From Nitrososphaerota archaeon (lineage in GTDB: Archaea > Thermoproteota > Nitrososphaeria > Nitrososphaerales > Gagatemarchaeaceae), in assembly GCA_016200025.1 (NCBI GenBank), contig JACQFO010000065.1:1-22147 (forward strand): a stretch of DNA of 22,147 nucleotides. The letters are read 5' to 3'. Shown here one piece after another: positions 1-8,359 of this stretch. The stretch's first letter is position 1, and the number at the start of each line of letters is the position of its first letter. Position numbers and translations under genes: made by a program. Below the pieces are notes generated by a model that had not been told where the DNA came from, ran no database searches, and saw only the letters and a program-made list of their open reading frames with translations.

Positions 1-74
1 TTGGTCCTTACGATGAGGTCGGCAGCGGCCGAGACGTCCCCTTTCGAAGCGTGTCTAATCCGAAGGGCGGGCAC
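1..74 (-). CDS. Probable GNAT acetyltransferase, N-terminal fragment
   Basis: Only about 24 codons lie in the window; the gene continues past the left edge. From a GTG at 74-72 the translation begins MPALRIRHASKGDVSAAADL and goes on with IVRT. This resembles the opening beta strand and helix of GNAT N-acetyltransferases (I/V-R-x-A-x-x-x-D followed by an Ala/Leu helix). An AT-rich box (CTAAATCT, about 96-103) lies about 26 nt upstream of the GTG, the spacing seen for other leaderless genes here. It follows the malic enzyme stop (106-108) on the same strand. The family call rests on a short N-terminus, so it is tentative. Confidence 0.45.
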   Translation of the reverse strand, partial: MPALRIRHASKGDVSAAADLIVRT

Positions 75-105
75 GCCTCGAGGTCGGCCACGTCCAGATT
101 TAGGC

Positions 106-1437
106 TTACTCGGGGGGCTCATGGATTATCCCTGCGCGGAGCAGTGCGGCCACTGTCTTCCTGGCATGCAGGATCCTTTCGGTGGCTGCGTCCATCGACT
201 CACTTCGAGAAAGCCTCTTCCTTGCCTGCTTCTCCCTGACTGCAGCCTGGCCCACGGTGGCTGCGACCCTCGGGTAGACCTGCCATTCGAGCATTGAAGG
301 GAGGATGTGCTTGCTGTCGATCCCGCGCTCTTTCGCGAAGGCGGCGAGCTCCCTGGCCGCGGCGATCACCATGCGGTCGGTGACGGTCCTGGCCCTGACG
401 TCGAGGGCGCCTCTGAAGACGGCGGGGAAGAGGAGGCTGTTGTTGACCTGGTTTGGAAAGTCCGACCGGCCGGTCGCTACGATCTCAACTCCTGCGTCCA
501 GAGCGTCCGCGGGCAGCATCTCTGGGGTGGGGTTTGCGAGGAAGAAGGCGATCGCCCTTTCGTTCATCTTCGAGACCTCGGACTTCCTCACCAGGTGAGG
601 CCCCTGGCCCGCGGCAGCGACCAGGACGTCCGCGCCCTTGAGCGCCTCGCCCAGGGAGCCGGTCACCCTCTCCCCGTTGGTCTCGAGGGCGATTTCGTAT
701 TTCCACCTGTTCCTGAGGGAGAGTTGGTCCATGTCCTCCCTTTCGGGATGCAGGACCCCCCTGGAGTCGAGGACTATGAGGTCCCGAGGGTCCGCCCCGG
801 CTTCCACCAGGAGCCTCACGGCTGCTACGTTCGCTGCCCCGGCCCCCAGAAGGACTATCCTCGAACCCCTCAGGCTGCGCCCGGTTAGCTCCAGCGCGTT
901 GAAGAGCCCGGCGAGTACGACGCCGGCCGTTCCCTGTTGGTCGTCATGCCAGACGGGGACGCTCATCTCCTTGCGGAGGCGGTCGAGGACTTCGAAGCAC
1001 TTCGGCGATTCTATGTCTTCGAGGTTGATGCCGCCGACGGAGGGCTCGAGGGCCTTCGCGAAGGCGATGAGTTCCTCTTCGCTCCCTGTCCGCGCCGCCA
1101 GTGGGATCGCGTTGACTCCCCCGAGGTAGTTGTAGATCAGAGCCTTGCCCTCCATGACTGGAAGAGCGCCCTCGGGCCCGATGTTTCCGAGGCCCAGCAC
1201 CCGGCTGCCGTCCGTGACTATCGCGACCGTGTTCCATCTGCCGGTGTAGTCGAAGGATAGGTCAGGGTCGGCGGCTATGGCCCGCGACACTGCGGCGACG
1301 CCCGGCGTGTACCAGATCGAAAAGTCCTCGAGCGACCGGACCGGGACCTTCGGCACGAGCCCCACCTTTCCGCCGTAGAACTTCGAATAGGCCAGGGCCT
1401 TGCGCGATGCCTCGTCCCTCTCACGAGACCGGGCCAT
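106..1437 (-). CDS. NAD(P)-dependent malic enzyme
   Basis: Oxidative decarboxylation of malate to pyruvate and CO2 with reduction of NAD(P)+, in the cytoplasm. The 443-residue protein matches the short prokaryotic malic enzymes. Visible motifs are SIWYTPGVAAVS near residue 40 (catalytic Tyr43), the EGKALIYNYLGG segment carrying the catalytic Lys, GGINLEDIESPKCFEV (metal-binding Glu/Asp), VWHDDQQGTAGV, a Rossmann GAGAANVA nucleotide loop near residue 200, and GRSDFPNQVNNSLLFPAVFRG in the C-terminal part. No phosphotransacetylase-like extension is present, unlike the large bacterial MaeB type. The ATG at 1437 is preceded by a TATA-like box about 26 nt upstream, indicating a leaderless transcript. 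The gene diverges from the copper ATPase. It would supply pyruvate, or with PPDK (17663-20308) PEP, from C4 acids. Cofactor preference cannot be read from the sequence. Confidence 0.93.
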   Translation of the reverse strand: MARSRERDEASRKALAYSKFYGGKVGLVPKVPVRSLEDFSIWYTPGVAAVSRAIAADPDLSFDYTGRWNTVAIVTDGSRVLGLGNIGPEGALPVMEGKALIYNYLGGVNAIPLAARTGSEEELIAFAKALEPSVGGINLEDIESPKCFEVLDRLRKEMSVPVWHDDQQGTAGVVLAGLFNALELTGRSLRGSRIVLLGAGAANVAAVRLLVEAGADPRDLIVLDSRGVLHPEREDMDQLSLRNRWKYEIALETNGERVTGSLGEALKGADVLVAAAGQGPHLVRKSEVSKMNERAIAFFLANPTPEMLPADALDAGVEIVATGRSDFPNQVNNSLLFPAVFRGALDVRARTVTDRMVIAAARELAAFAKERGIDSKHILPSMLEWQVYPRVAATVGQAAVREKQARKRLSRSESMDAATERILHARKTVAALLRAGIIHEPPE

Positions 1438-1458
1438 TGAAGGCGCCGACGAGGGCAG

Positions 1459-1467
1459 TTATTTGAA
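1459..1467 (-). promoter_or_regulatory. TATA-like box for malic enzyme
   Basis: Read on the minus strand this is TTCAAATAA, centred about 26 nt before the ATG at 1437. That predicts transcription starting at or very near the start codon (leaderless). Confidence 0.5.
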
Positions 1468-1498
1468 TCTCTTTGAAACCGAATCGTCGCCGCGCTGG

Positions 1499-1506
1499 TT
1501 TTATTA
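1499..1506 (+). promoter_or_regulatory. TATA-like box for the copper ATPase
   Basis: TTTTATTA centred about 27 nt before the TTG at 1530. It predicts a leaderless transcript and supports TTG 1530 as the start. The divergent malic enzyme box lies 40 nt away, so the two promoters are side by side. Confidence 0.55.
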
Positions 1507-1529
1507 TCGCCTCCGCGTAGCCGAAACTG

Positions 1530-3611
1530 TTGGCAAAGGACCCGATCTGCGGCATGAGCGTCGAGGAGGGGCCAGAGGCCCTCAGGAGCGAGGCGAGGGG
1601 GAGCACCTTCTATTTCTGCAGCGATTCGTGCCTGCGTGAGTTCGTAGCCCCCCAGAAGGAGCTCGCGCGGCTCAGGAAGATGGTCCTCGTCGGAGCGCTC
1701 CTCACCGTGCCCATACTCGCCCTTACCTACCTTCCCCTGTTTCCCGCCGGGGCGACGGGGTACGTGCTCGTCCTCCTCGCATTTCCGTTGCAGTTCGCGG
1801 TGGGGTCCAGGTTCTACAGGGGCTCGTACCATGCGCTCAGGGCGAGGTCGGGCAACATGGACGTCCTCGTCGCTGTGGGCACGTCGGCCGCGTTCGGATA
1901 CAGCGCGGTCGCGGTCTTCATCCCGTCTGCCTTCGGGGTGGAGGGGCTCTACTTCGATGCGGCTGCTGTGATCATTACGCTCATCCTCGCGGGGCGGCTC
2001 CTGGAGCACCTGACGAAGGCCCGGGCTTCGGACTCGGTGAGGAAGCTCCTAGAGCTCACGCCGAGGACCGCGCACCTCCTGAGGGCCGGTTCGGTCGTAG
2101 AGACGCCGGTGGAGGACTTGGTGCCCGACGACGTGTTCGAAGTCAGGCCGGGGGAGAGGGTCCCCACTGACGGAGTGGTCGTAGAGGGAAGGACAAACGT
2201 GGACGAATCGCTCCTCACCGGCGAGAGCAGCCCAGTGGAGAAGGCCCAGGGCAGCCAGGTGATCGGAGGGTCGATCAATGCGAACGGCAGGATCATGGTG
2301 CGGGCGAGCGCGGTCGGACAGGACACGGTGATAGGCCAGATCACGAAGCTGGTCGAGGAGGCCAGCGCCGGCAAGGCTCCGGTGCAGGAGTTGGCGGACA
2401 GGGTGGCGGGGTACTTCGTGCCCGTTGTCATCGTCGTCGCGCTGGCGGCGGCGCTCGGCTGGTGGGCGCTGGGCGGGGTGTCCGTGGCCACCTCGGTGCT
2501 CATCTTCGTCTCAGTAGTCATAATCGCCTGTCCCTGCGCCCTGGGGATTGCGACCCCGGCGGCCCTTCTCGTGGGCACGGGGAAGGCGGCCAAGCACGGG
2601 ATCCTCGTCAAGGGAGGGGGGCCCGTCGAGGCGGCATCGAAGGTCGACACGGTGCTCCTGGACAAGACAGGCACGCTGACCGAGGGGAAGCAGTCGGTCC
2701 TCAGAGTCGTCGGGAACGACGAGAAACGCATCCTCGCCGCTGCGGCCTCGGTCGAATCGGCCTCCGAGCATACGCTCGGGGTCGCGATCGTGGCTGGGGC
2801 GAAGGCGCGAGGGCTGGAGGTTGGGCGGGTAAGCGAATTCGAATCCTTCCCCGGGAGGGGGGTCTCGGGACGAACCGGGGGGGCGATGGTCAAGGTGGGA
2901 AGGAGAGAGTTCGTCGGTCTTGATGAGGGGTGGAAGCACGACGCCCATGTCGCAGAGGCGATGGCAGGGGGCAACACGGTCGTCTTCGTCTCTGCGAACG
3001 GAGAGAGCGGGGCGATAGTGCTCGGCGACGCCATCAAGCGGGATTCGAAGTCCGCGGTGGAGGAGCTTGGCAGGATGGGACTCTCCGTCGTAATGCTCAC
3101 GGGCGACGACGCGGCCACTGCCAATGCGGTCGCCGCCAAGGTGGGGATAGCTGAGGTGAAGGCCCGGCTTCTCCCTGGCGAGAAGGAGAAAGAGGTGGAG
3201 AAGCTTCAGGCTGAAGGAAAGGTGGTGGCCATGGTGGGGGACGGAGTCAACGACGCGCCGGCGCTCGCAAGGGCTGACCTCGGCATCGCGATAGGCAGCG
3301 GGACGGACGTGGCGAAGGAGACCGGGGGCATCGTGCTTGTAAGCGACAGGCTGGCGGACGTGGTCGGGGCCATCAGGCTGGGCAGGGCGACCATGAACAA
3401 GATAAGGCAGAACCTGCTATGGGCCTTCGGCTACAATGTCGTTCTGGTACCGGTCGCGGCTGGCGTCCTGATCCCGTTCTACGGGGTGGGGATCTACTCG
3501 TTCCTCCCGTTCCTGGCCGGCGCGGCGATGGCTTTCAGCTCAGTCTCGGTGGTCGCCAACTCCCTGTCCTTGGGCAGGATGAAGATCGGAGTCTCAGAGG
3601 CAAGAGACTAG
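1530..3611 (+). CDS. copA: Heavy-metal P1B-type ATPase (Cu+-exporting type) with N-terminal YHS domain
   Basis: ATP-driven metal efflux pump in the cytoplasmic membrane, 693 residues. Residues 3-40 form a YHS domain (C7, C30, C34) instead of the usual HMA domain. The core has the actuator TGES (230-233), the membrane CPC (334-336), the phosphorylation motif DKTGT (Asp378), TGDD (524-527) and GDGVNDAP (570-577). Tyr635-Asn636 in TM7 and MAFSS (667-671) in TM8 are the Cu+-binding signature of P1B-1 pumps. The nucleotide-binding HP signature SEHPL reads SEHTL (412-416). The TTG start at 1530 is supported by the TATA-like box and by the immediate start of the YHS motif. No copper regulator or chaperone is adjacent. 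The symbol reflects the family; silver is an alternative substrate. Confidence 0.93.
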   Translation: MAKDPICGMSVEEGPEALRSEARGSTFYFCSDSCLREFVAPQKELARLRKMVLVGALLTVPILALTYLPLFPAGATGYVLVLLAFPLQFAVGSRFYRGSYHALRARSGNMDVLVAVGTSAAFGYSAVAVFIPSAFGVEGLYFDAAAVIITLILAGRLLEHLTKARASDSVRKLLELTPRTAHLLRAGSVVETPVEDLVPDDVFEVRPGERVPTDGVVVEGRTNVDESLLTGESSPVEKAQGSQVIGGSINANGRIMVRASAVGQDTVIGQITKLVEEASAGKAPVQELADRVAGYFVPVVIVVALAAALGWWALGGVSVATSVLIFVSVVIIACPCALGIATPAALLVGTGKAAKHGILVKGGGPVEAASKVDTVLLDKTGTLTEGKQSVLRVVGNDEKRILAAAASVESASEHTLGVAIVAGAKARGLEVGRVSEFESFPGRGVSGRTGGAMVKVGRREFVGLDEGWKHDAHVAEAMAGGNTVVFVSANGESGAIVLGDAIKRDSKSAVEELGRMGLSVVMLTGDDAATANAVAAKVGIAEVKARLLPGEKEKEVEKLQAEGKVVAMVGDGVNDAPALARADLGIAIGSGTDVAKETGGIVLVSDRLADVVGAIRLGRATMNKIRQNLLWAFGYNVVLVPVAAGVLIPFYGVGIYSFLPFLAGAAMAFSSVSVVANSLSLGRMKIGVSEARD

Positions 3612-3654
3612 GCGACCCTGCCACCCGGCCTGTGGGTCGGGGAGGCCTTCCAAC

Positions 3655-3663
3655 GTTTATTTC
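3655..3663 (+). promoter_or_regulatory. TATA-like box for the M20 peptidase
   Basis: GTTTATTTC centred about 38 nt before the TTG start at 3697. Transcription would begin around 3684-3687, leaving a very short leader. Confidence 0.4.
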
Positions 3664-3683
3664 CCATGTGAACCGGGCGAAGC

Positions 3684-3689
3684 AGGAGG
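3684..3689 (+). promoter_or_regulatory. Shine-Dalgarno site of the M20 peptidase
   Basis: AGGAGG seven bases before the TTG at 3697. It decides this start and is one of the few clear SD sites at a promoter-proximal gene in this window. Most of the others look leaderless. Confidence 0.55.
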
Positions 3690-3696
3690 AAGCTAG

Positions 3697-5055
3697 TTGG
3701 TAAGCGCCGAGTTCCAACAGTACGTGGGCGATAACCTGCAGCGCTTCGCAGGCGAGATAATCCGGCTGGCCTCTCAGCCCAGCGTGTCGGCGAGAAAGGA
3801 GGGCATCGAAGAGTGCGCCACTCTGGTGGAGACGATGCTGAGGGAGATAGGGGCCACGACGAAGGTGCTGCGCATGGACGGGGTCGCCCCGCTCGTGTAC
3901 GGAGAGGTGAAGTCGAGCCGCTCCAGCAAGACCCTGTTGTTCTACAACCACTATGACGTGCAGCCGGAAGAGCCCCTGGAACTCTGGAAGTCGCCCCCGT
4001 TCAAGCCCGAAATCAGGGACGGGAGGATCTACGGAAGAGGAGTCTCGGACGACAAGGGCGAGCTTGTCTCGAGGCTGAAGCTCGTTGAGGCGTACATGAA
4101 GACGTCGGGGGGGCCTCCATGCAACGTGAAGTTCTGTTTCGAGGGAGAGGAGGAGACGGGGAGCGTGCACCTCGAGGAGTACGTTTCGAAGAACAGCGAC
4201 CTGTTCAAGGCGGACGCAGTGGTGTGGGAGTTCGGGACCGTGGACCTGCAGGACAGACCCAAGGTCATACTGGGAGTGAAGGGGATGATCTACGTGGAGT
4301 TCGTCCTGAAGATGCTTTCCCAGGACGCCCACAGCAGCTACGCAGCCGCTCTGCCGAGCGCGCCCTGGAGGCTGGTAAGGCTCCTGAACATGCTGAAGGA
4401 CACCAACGAGAGGATCCTGGTCCCCGGCTGGTACGACGGGGTCGAGACCCTGGCGGAGGACGAGCTCTCGGTCCTTGAGGGCATGCCCTTCGACGGGGAG
4501 GAATTCAGGAAGGCCTACGGTGCGAAGGAGTTCCTCGGGGGCATGAATTCGGACATGGCGAAGAAGGCCCTGGTCCAGAGGCCGACGGGGAACATAGCAG
4601 GGATCTGGGCAGGGTACACCGGTCCGGGCTCGAAGACGGTGCTTCCGAAAGAGGTCCACGCGAAGATGGACTTTCGACTGGTCCCCCATCAGGACCCAGC
4701 TGACCTGTGGGCCAAGATGAGGAAGTACCTCGATGACAACGGGTTCGGGGACGTGGAGATGCAGCTCGAAAGCATGGAGCCGGCCGCGAGGACTTCGTAC
4801 AAAGACCCGTTCGCGCAGTCGGCGATCAAGGCGGCTGCGAAGGTCTACGGCACCGAGCCGGTGGTTGAGCTCGGTTCTCCGGGGACTGGCCCGCTCTACC
4901 TATTCACGAGGAGGTACAAGATGCCCTCCGTGGACATCGGTGTCTCCTCCGAAGAAAGCGCGATTCACGCGCCCAACGAGAACCTTCGACTGGACCTGCT
5001 GCAGAAAGGAATCCTGTGGATCGCCGAAACGATGGAACTCTTCGCGGCTTCCTAG
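3697..5055 (+). CDS. M20-family metallopeptidase (dipeptidase / carnosinase-like)
   Basis: Zinc-dependent exo- or dipeptidase of the M20/M28 clan, 452 residues, cytoplasmic (no signal peptide). Visible elements are YNHYDVQP (metal ligand His85, Asp87), GRGVSDDKGE (Asp118/119), EGEEETGS near 149-156 (catalytic Glu plus metal Glu), DAHSSY in the lid/dimerisation domain, and IHAPNEN near the C-terminus (metal His). The position usually occupied by a metal Asp after the second strand reads VVWEFGT, with Glu, which some M20 subfamilies tolerate. The TTG start is set by the AGGAGG at 3684-3689. The gene ends one base before the convergent CBS-domain gene. It belongs to the long M20 dipeptidases (ArgE/DapE/carnosinase relatives); the substrate is not predictable. 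Confidence 0.88.
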   Translation: MVSAEFQQYVGDNLQRFAGEIIRLASQPSVSARKEGIEECATLVETMLREIGATTKVLRMDGVAPLVYGEVKSSRSSKTLLFYNHYDVQPEEPLELWKSPPFKPEIRDGRIYGRGVSDDKGELVSRLKLVEAYMKTSGGPPCNVKFCFEGEEETGSVHLEEYVSKNSDLFKADAVVWEFGTVDLQDRPKVILGVKGMIYVEFVLKMLSQDAHSSYAAALPSAPWRLVRLLNMLKDTNERILVPGWYDGVETLAEDELSVLEGMPFDGEEFRKAYGAKEFLGGMNSDMAKKALVQRPTGNIAGIWAGYTGPGSKTVLPKEVHAKMDFRLVPHQDPADLWAKMRKYLDDNGFGDVEMQLESMEPAARTSYKDPFAQSAIKAAAKVYGTEPVVELGSPGTGPLYLFTRRYKMPSVDIGVSSEESAIHAPNENLRLDLLQKGILWIAETMELFAAS

Positions 5056-5056
5056 G

Positions 5057-5602
5057 CTACCACTTCGTCAGGTTTCCTTCTAGGAGTCCGAGGCCCAGGT
5101 GGACCTGGTCGATATGCCTCGAGAGTTCGTCCCTGTCCTTCATGGTCGCGTCGCAGTAGGGGCAGGCGATCCTGGCGGGAGACGCCAGCTCCGGGAGGGC
5201 GACATCCTGGCTGAGCCGCCCCGAGACCATCGCCTTTTGCGTGACCATCCCGACGAGCCTACCGCCGCTTGTGACTCCAAGGCGCCTGATTCCGAGCTTC
5301 GACATCTTCGCCACGGCGTCGCCGACCTTGGAGGTCTGTTCGATTGAGTGGACCGGAGAGCTCATCACGTGCTCGACGTCTACGACGGAAGGGTCGGAAC
5401 CGGTGGCGACGACCTTGTACAGGATGTCACGCTCTGTCACGATTCCTATTGGCATGCCGTCCTTTACGACAATGGCTTCGGTGGCGCCGGCCTTTTTCAT
5501 AGTCATGGCTGCGGTGGCGACCGAGTCGTCGACGCTCACTTTTGCGAAGTTCCCTGACATGTAGTTTGACACCGGCTCGTCGAGGGTTTCTTTGAGGCCC
5601 AC
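5057..5602 (-). CDS. Tandem CBS-domain protein with C-terminal C2H2 zinc finger
   Basis: Likely a cytoplasmic regulatory protein that binds adenine nucleotides. The 181 residues contain two CBS repeats, about 9-67 (ending GIVTERDIL) and about 78-130 (ending LVGMVTQKAM). A short linker then leads to a classical C2H2 finger: C147-x2-C150-x12-H163-x4-H168. No catalytic domain is present. CBS pairs sense AMP/ATP/SAM in other proteins and the finger could contact nucleic acid or a partner, so a ligand-responsive regulator is a reasonable inference. The GTG start at 5602 is backed by a TATA-like box about 28 nt upstream. It diverges from the saccharopine dehydrogenase-like gene and converges with the M20 peptidase. 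Confidence 0.85.
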   Translation of the reverse strand: MGLKETLDEPVSNYMSGNFAKVSVDDSVATAAMTMKKAGATEAIVVKDGMPIGIVTERDILYKVVATGSDPSVVDVEHVMSSPVHSIEQTSKVGDAVAKMSKLGIRRLGVTSGGRLVGMVTQKAMVSGRLSQDVALPELASPARIACPYCDATMKDRDELSRHIDQVHLGLGLLEGNLTKW

Positions 5603-5626
5603 GATGCCGTGTCGAACGGAGTCCTC

Positions 5627-5635
5627 TACTTAAGA
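5627..5635 (-). promoter_or_regulatory. TATA-like box for the CBS-zinc finger gene
   Basis: Read on the minus strand as TCTTAAGTA, centred about 28 nt before the GTG at 5602; consistent with a leaderless mRNA. Confidence 0.45.
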
Positions 5636-5650
5636 TGTTTCGAGGTTCAA

Positions 5651-5659
5651 TTCATAAAC
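5651..5659 (+). promoter_or_regulatory. TATA-like box for the saccharopine dehydrogenase-like gene
   Basis: TTCATAAAC centred 26 nt before the GTG at 5681. It supports that internal GTG over the longer open frame beginning at 5609. Confidence 0.5.
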
Positions 5660-5680
5660 CGCCGGACCACGACTGGTCGC

Positions 5681-6811
5681 GTGAAGGCGGCGGTCCTCGG
5701 GTCGGGGATGATGGGCTCTGTCGTTGCGTGGGACTTGGCCCGATCGGCGGGCGTGGATGAGGTCGTAGTCGCAGACATAGACCTGAAGAGGCTCGAAGCG
5801 GTGAAGAAGCGCGCCGGTCAGGATAGGCTCTCGACCGAGGTCTTGGACATCAAGAACCAGGAGCGAGTGGCGAAGTTCCTCCAAGGATTCGACGTCTCAG
5901 TATCCGCCCTGCCGCATGGGGTGGTCCACTCGTCAGACCTGGCGGCTGTGAAAGCGGGGACGAAGATGGTCAACATTGCTTTCGAGGACGAGCAGATGGA
6001 GTTGGACGGAGAAGCGAAGGAGTCGGGGGCCCTGTTGATTCCAGGCTGCGGCGTCGCACCCGGTCTTGGTGGGATCCTCCTGGCCCACGGGCTCGAGGCT
6101 CTTGGGGGCGGAGATGAGGGGCACATTATGGTCGGAGGGCTTCCTCAGGACCCGAAGCCCCCGTTCGGGTACAGGCTGGTCTTCTCTGTGGTGGGCCTGC
6201 TCAGGGAGTACACGGACGAAGCGAGGATCTTCAGGGACGGCGAATTGGCCAGGGTGAAGCCTTTCGACACCCTGGAGACGATAGAGTTCCCGCCGCCCAT
6301 AGGCAAGTTGGAGGCGTTCTGCACTGACGGGCTCGCGAGCCTGGTGTACACGATGAAGGGAATGAAGGTCATGGACGAAAAGACGCTGAGGTGGCCCGGG
6401 CACGTGGAAAAGATGGGCCTCCTGATGGACTCAGGCTACTTCTCGAAGGAGAAGCTTAGGCTCGGAGACGCCGAAGTCGCCCCCATCGAGATGTCCTGGG
6501 CAGTCCTAGGCAGGAAGCTCTCGGAGGGAGAGGTGCGCGACTTCACAGTAATGAGGGTCGTGGCGAGGTCAGGGAACCGGGCGATCACCTATGACATGGT
6601 GGACCGGTTCGACGAAGTGGAGGGCATAACCTCGATGGGCAGGACCACAGGGTACACCGCGTCCATAGTGGCCCAGATGATAGGAGCAGGAGAGATCAGG
6701 GGGGAAGGAGTCGTAGCGCCGGAAAGGGCCGTTGTCGGAAAGGAAGTCGACAAGCTGCTTTCCGAGCTCGATAGTAGAGGGGTCGTGGTCAGCGCGACAA
6801 GGTCCGCCTAG
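5681..6811 (+). CDS. Saccharopine dehydrogenase-like NAD(P)-binding oxidoreductase
   Basis: 376 residues from a GTG at 5681, beginning MKAAVLGSGMMGSVVAWDLA. The Rossmann GxGxxG sits within ten residues of the start, as expected for this family, and VVADID further on supplies the acidic residue that normally binds the adenosine ribose. The middle (GVAPGLGGILLAHGLEA and GLPQDPKPPFGYRLVFS) matches saccharopine dehydrogenase / lysine-6-dehydrogenase-type proteins (COG1748). The frame is open back to 5609, but the family N-terminus and the TATA-like box at 5651-5659 favour 5681. The likely reaction is NAD(P)-dependent oxidation of an amino acid or opine; lysine catabolism is possible but there is no partner gene nearby. 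It diverges from the CBS gene and converges with the aldehyde dehydrogenase. Confidence 0.85.
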   Translation: MKAAVLGSGMMGSVVAWDLARSAGVDEVVVADIDLKRLEAVKKRAGQDRLSTEVLDIKNQERVAKFLQGFDVSVSALPHGVVHSSDLAAVKAGTKMVNIAFEDEQMELDGEAKESGALLIPGCGVAPGLGGILLAHGLEALGGGDEGHIMVGGLPQDPKPPFGYRLVFSVVGLLREYTDEARIFRDGELARVKPFDTLETIEFPPPIGKLEAFCTDGLASLVYTMKGMKVMDEKTLRWPGHVEKMGLLMDSGYFSKEKLRLGDAEVAPIEMSWAVLGRKLSEGEVRDFTVMRVVARSGNRAITYDMVDRFDEVEGITSMGRTTGYTASIVAQMIGAGEIRGEGVVAPERAVVGKEVDKLLSELDSRGVVVSATRSA

Positions 6812-6845
6812 ATTCGCGCACCCCAATTGTCACCCGAAGGGATGC

Positions 6846-8333
6846 CTAGCGTCTTACACGGTCGAACGAATCTGTGAGCTGAAGGCTGATGTGCTTCGTC
6901 TGGAGGAACTCCATCAGTCCCTCCATGCCCGTCTCCCTTCCCAGGCCGCTCTGCTTGTAGCCCCCGAACGGGACTTCGGGCCCTGGGTTGAGGTGCCTGT
7001 TGACCCAGAGGGTCCCGGTCCTTACTCCCTGCGAGACCTTCATGATCCTGGTGAGGCTGCGCGACCACACGTCCCCCGCAAGGCCGTACCTCGTGTCGTT
7101 CGCGATTGCAATCGCGTCGTCCTCGTCGCGGAAGGGAAGGACGCAGACAACCGGGCCGAAGATTTCCTCCTGGAATATCCTCATCGGCCTCTCTACTCCT
7201 TCGAAGACCGTAGGTTGGACGAAGTAGCCCTTCGACAGCTCTCCCTCCAAGATCCTCGCTCCTCCGGAGGTGATCCTGGCGCCGTCGTCGAGGCCGGACT
7301 GCACGTAGCCCATGACTCTCTTGAGCTGCGACTCTGAGATCAGGGGGCCCATTTCTGTGTCGGGCTGGAGCCCGTTCCCTACATGAATCGCCTCGGCGGC
7401 CTGCCTGAACTTCCTCAGGAAGGAGTCGTAGATCGAATCCTGGACCAGCAGCCTGGAGCCTGCGTTGCAGGACTGGCCCGCGCTCCTGAATATTGACCAG
7501 ACGGCGCTGGGCAGGGCTGCGTCGAGGTTGGCATCGTCGAAGATGATGTCTGCGGACTTTCCTCCGCATTCAAGGTTGACCTTTTTCAGACTGGACGCCG
7601 CGGTCTCCATGATCTTCTTGCCAGTCTCAGTTGAGCCTGTGAAGGAGATCTTGTCAACCAGGGGGCTCCTGACGATTTCGGTGCCGACTGTTTCGCCTGG
7701 TCCGGTTATCGCGTTCACGACTCCTGGCGGGATCCCTTCGACGGCGCTGAGGAGTTTTATGAATTCCATGGTGATGCCCGGCGTGTATCCTGACGGCTTC
7801 ACCAAGACCGTGCAGCCCGCGGCCAGGGCGGGGCCCAACTTCCAGGAGAGGAGAGAGATCGGCGAGTTCCAGGGGACAATGAGAGCGCAGACGCCCACGG
7901 GCTCGTGGACGACTAAGCTCACGTCGCTACCTCCGTACCTGGGGACCCTGCCAACTATGTGCCTCGCAGCGGAGGCGTAGTACTCGAGGACGTTGGCCGC
8001 GTTGGTCAGTTCGCCCTTCGCATCGGCGAGAGGCTTGCCGGTCTCCAGGGTCAGCAGCACCGAGAGGTCCTCTATCTCTTTTCGGATGAGGTCGGAGACT
8101 TCGCCGAGGGCCTTGGCGCGTTCCGAGGGACGCTTCGATCCCCAGGCGCCGGAGTCGAAGGTCCTACGCGCCTCCTCCAGGGCGTGGGCGGCGTCGTCCG
8201 TCGTCGAGCTTGGGGCCCTGGCCACGGGCGCGCCGGTCGCTGGGTTCCTGCTCTCTATCGTCCCCCCCTTGGACTCCAGCCACTTGCCGCCGACGTAGTT
8301 GGAATAGGTCTTCACGGCGTGCTTTGTCTGCAA
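6846..8333 (-). CDS. NAD(P)-dependent aldehyde dehydrogenase, HpaE-like
   Basis: Oxidises an aldehyde to the acid. In this setting the probable substrate is the semialdehyde released by extradiol ring cleavage (5-carboxymethyl-2-hydroxymuconate semialdehyde). The 495 residues carry VPWNSP (Asn156), the cofactor lysine in VLVKPS (Lys179), FTGSTETG, the general base in LECGGKS (Glu255), the nucleophile in GQSCNAG (Cys289), EEIFGPVV, and the C-terminal PFGGYKQSGLGRE. The TTG at 8333 lies about 30 nt from a TATA-like box; an in-frame GTG a few codons downstream is the alternative. The gene is followed upstream on the same strand by the ADC-like gene. Benzaldehyde, betaine aldehyde or succinate semialdehyde are alternative substrates by sequence alone; the HpaE role comes from the neighbouring dioxygenase. 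Confidence 0.85.
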   Translation of the reverse strand: MQTKHAVKTYSNYVGGKWLESKGGTIESRNPATGAPVARAPSSTTDDAAHALEEARRTFDSGAWGSKRPSERAKALGEVSDLIRKEIEDLSVLLTLETGKPLADAKGELTNAANVLEYYASAARHIVGRVPRYGGSDVSLVVHEPVGVCALIVPWNSPISLLSWKLGPALAAGCTVLVKPSGYTPGITMEFIKLLSAVEGIPPGVVNAITGPGETVGTEIVRSPLVDKISFTGSTETGKKIMETAASSLKKVNLECGGKSADIIFDDANLDAALPSAVWSIFRSAGQSCNAGSRLLVQDSIYDSFLRKFRQAAEAIHVGNGLQPDTEMGPLISESQLKRVMGYVQSGLDDGARITSGGARILEGELSKGYFVQPTVFEGVERPMRIFQEEIFGPVVCVLPFRDEDDAIAIANDTRYGLAGDVWSRSLTRIMKVSQGVRTGTLWVNRHLNPGPEVPFGGYKQSGLGRETGMEGLMEFLQTKHISLQLTDSFDRVRR

Positions 8334-8359
8334 GTTGATGCTGTGAGCCGCCCGCTCGG

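Noticed and set aside
1949..3139. 396-codon open frame on the minus strand opposite the copper ATPase
   Set aside because: Antisense shadow of a gene with clear P1B motifs throughout; the translation is low-complexity Ser/Thr/Pro with no family features, as expected from GC-rich codons read backwards.
3535..4689. 384-codon minus-strand frame opposite the M20 peptidase
   Set aside because: Covers the promoter and SD site of the M20 gene and lacks recognisable protein features.
5609..5680. N-terminal extension of the saccharopine dehydrogenase-like protein
   Set aside because: The 24 extra residues precede the Rossmann strand that normally begins this family and run across the probable promoter.
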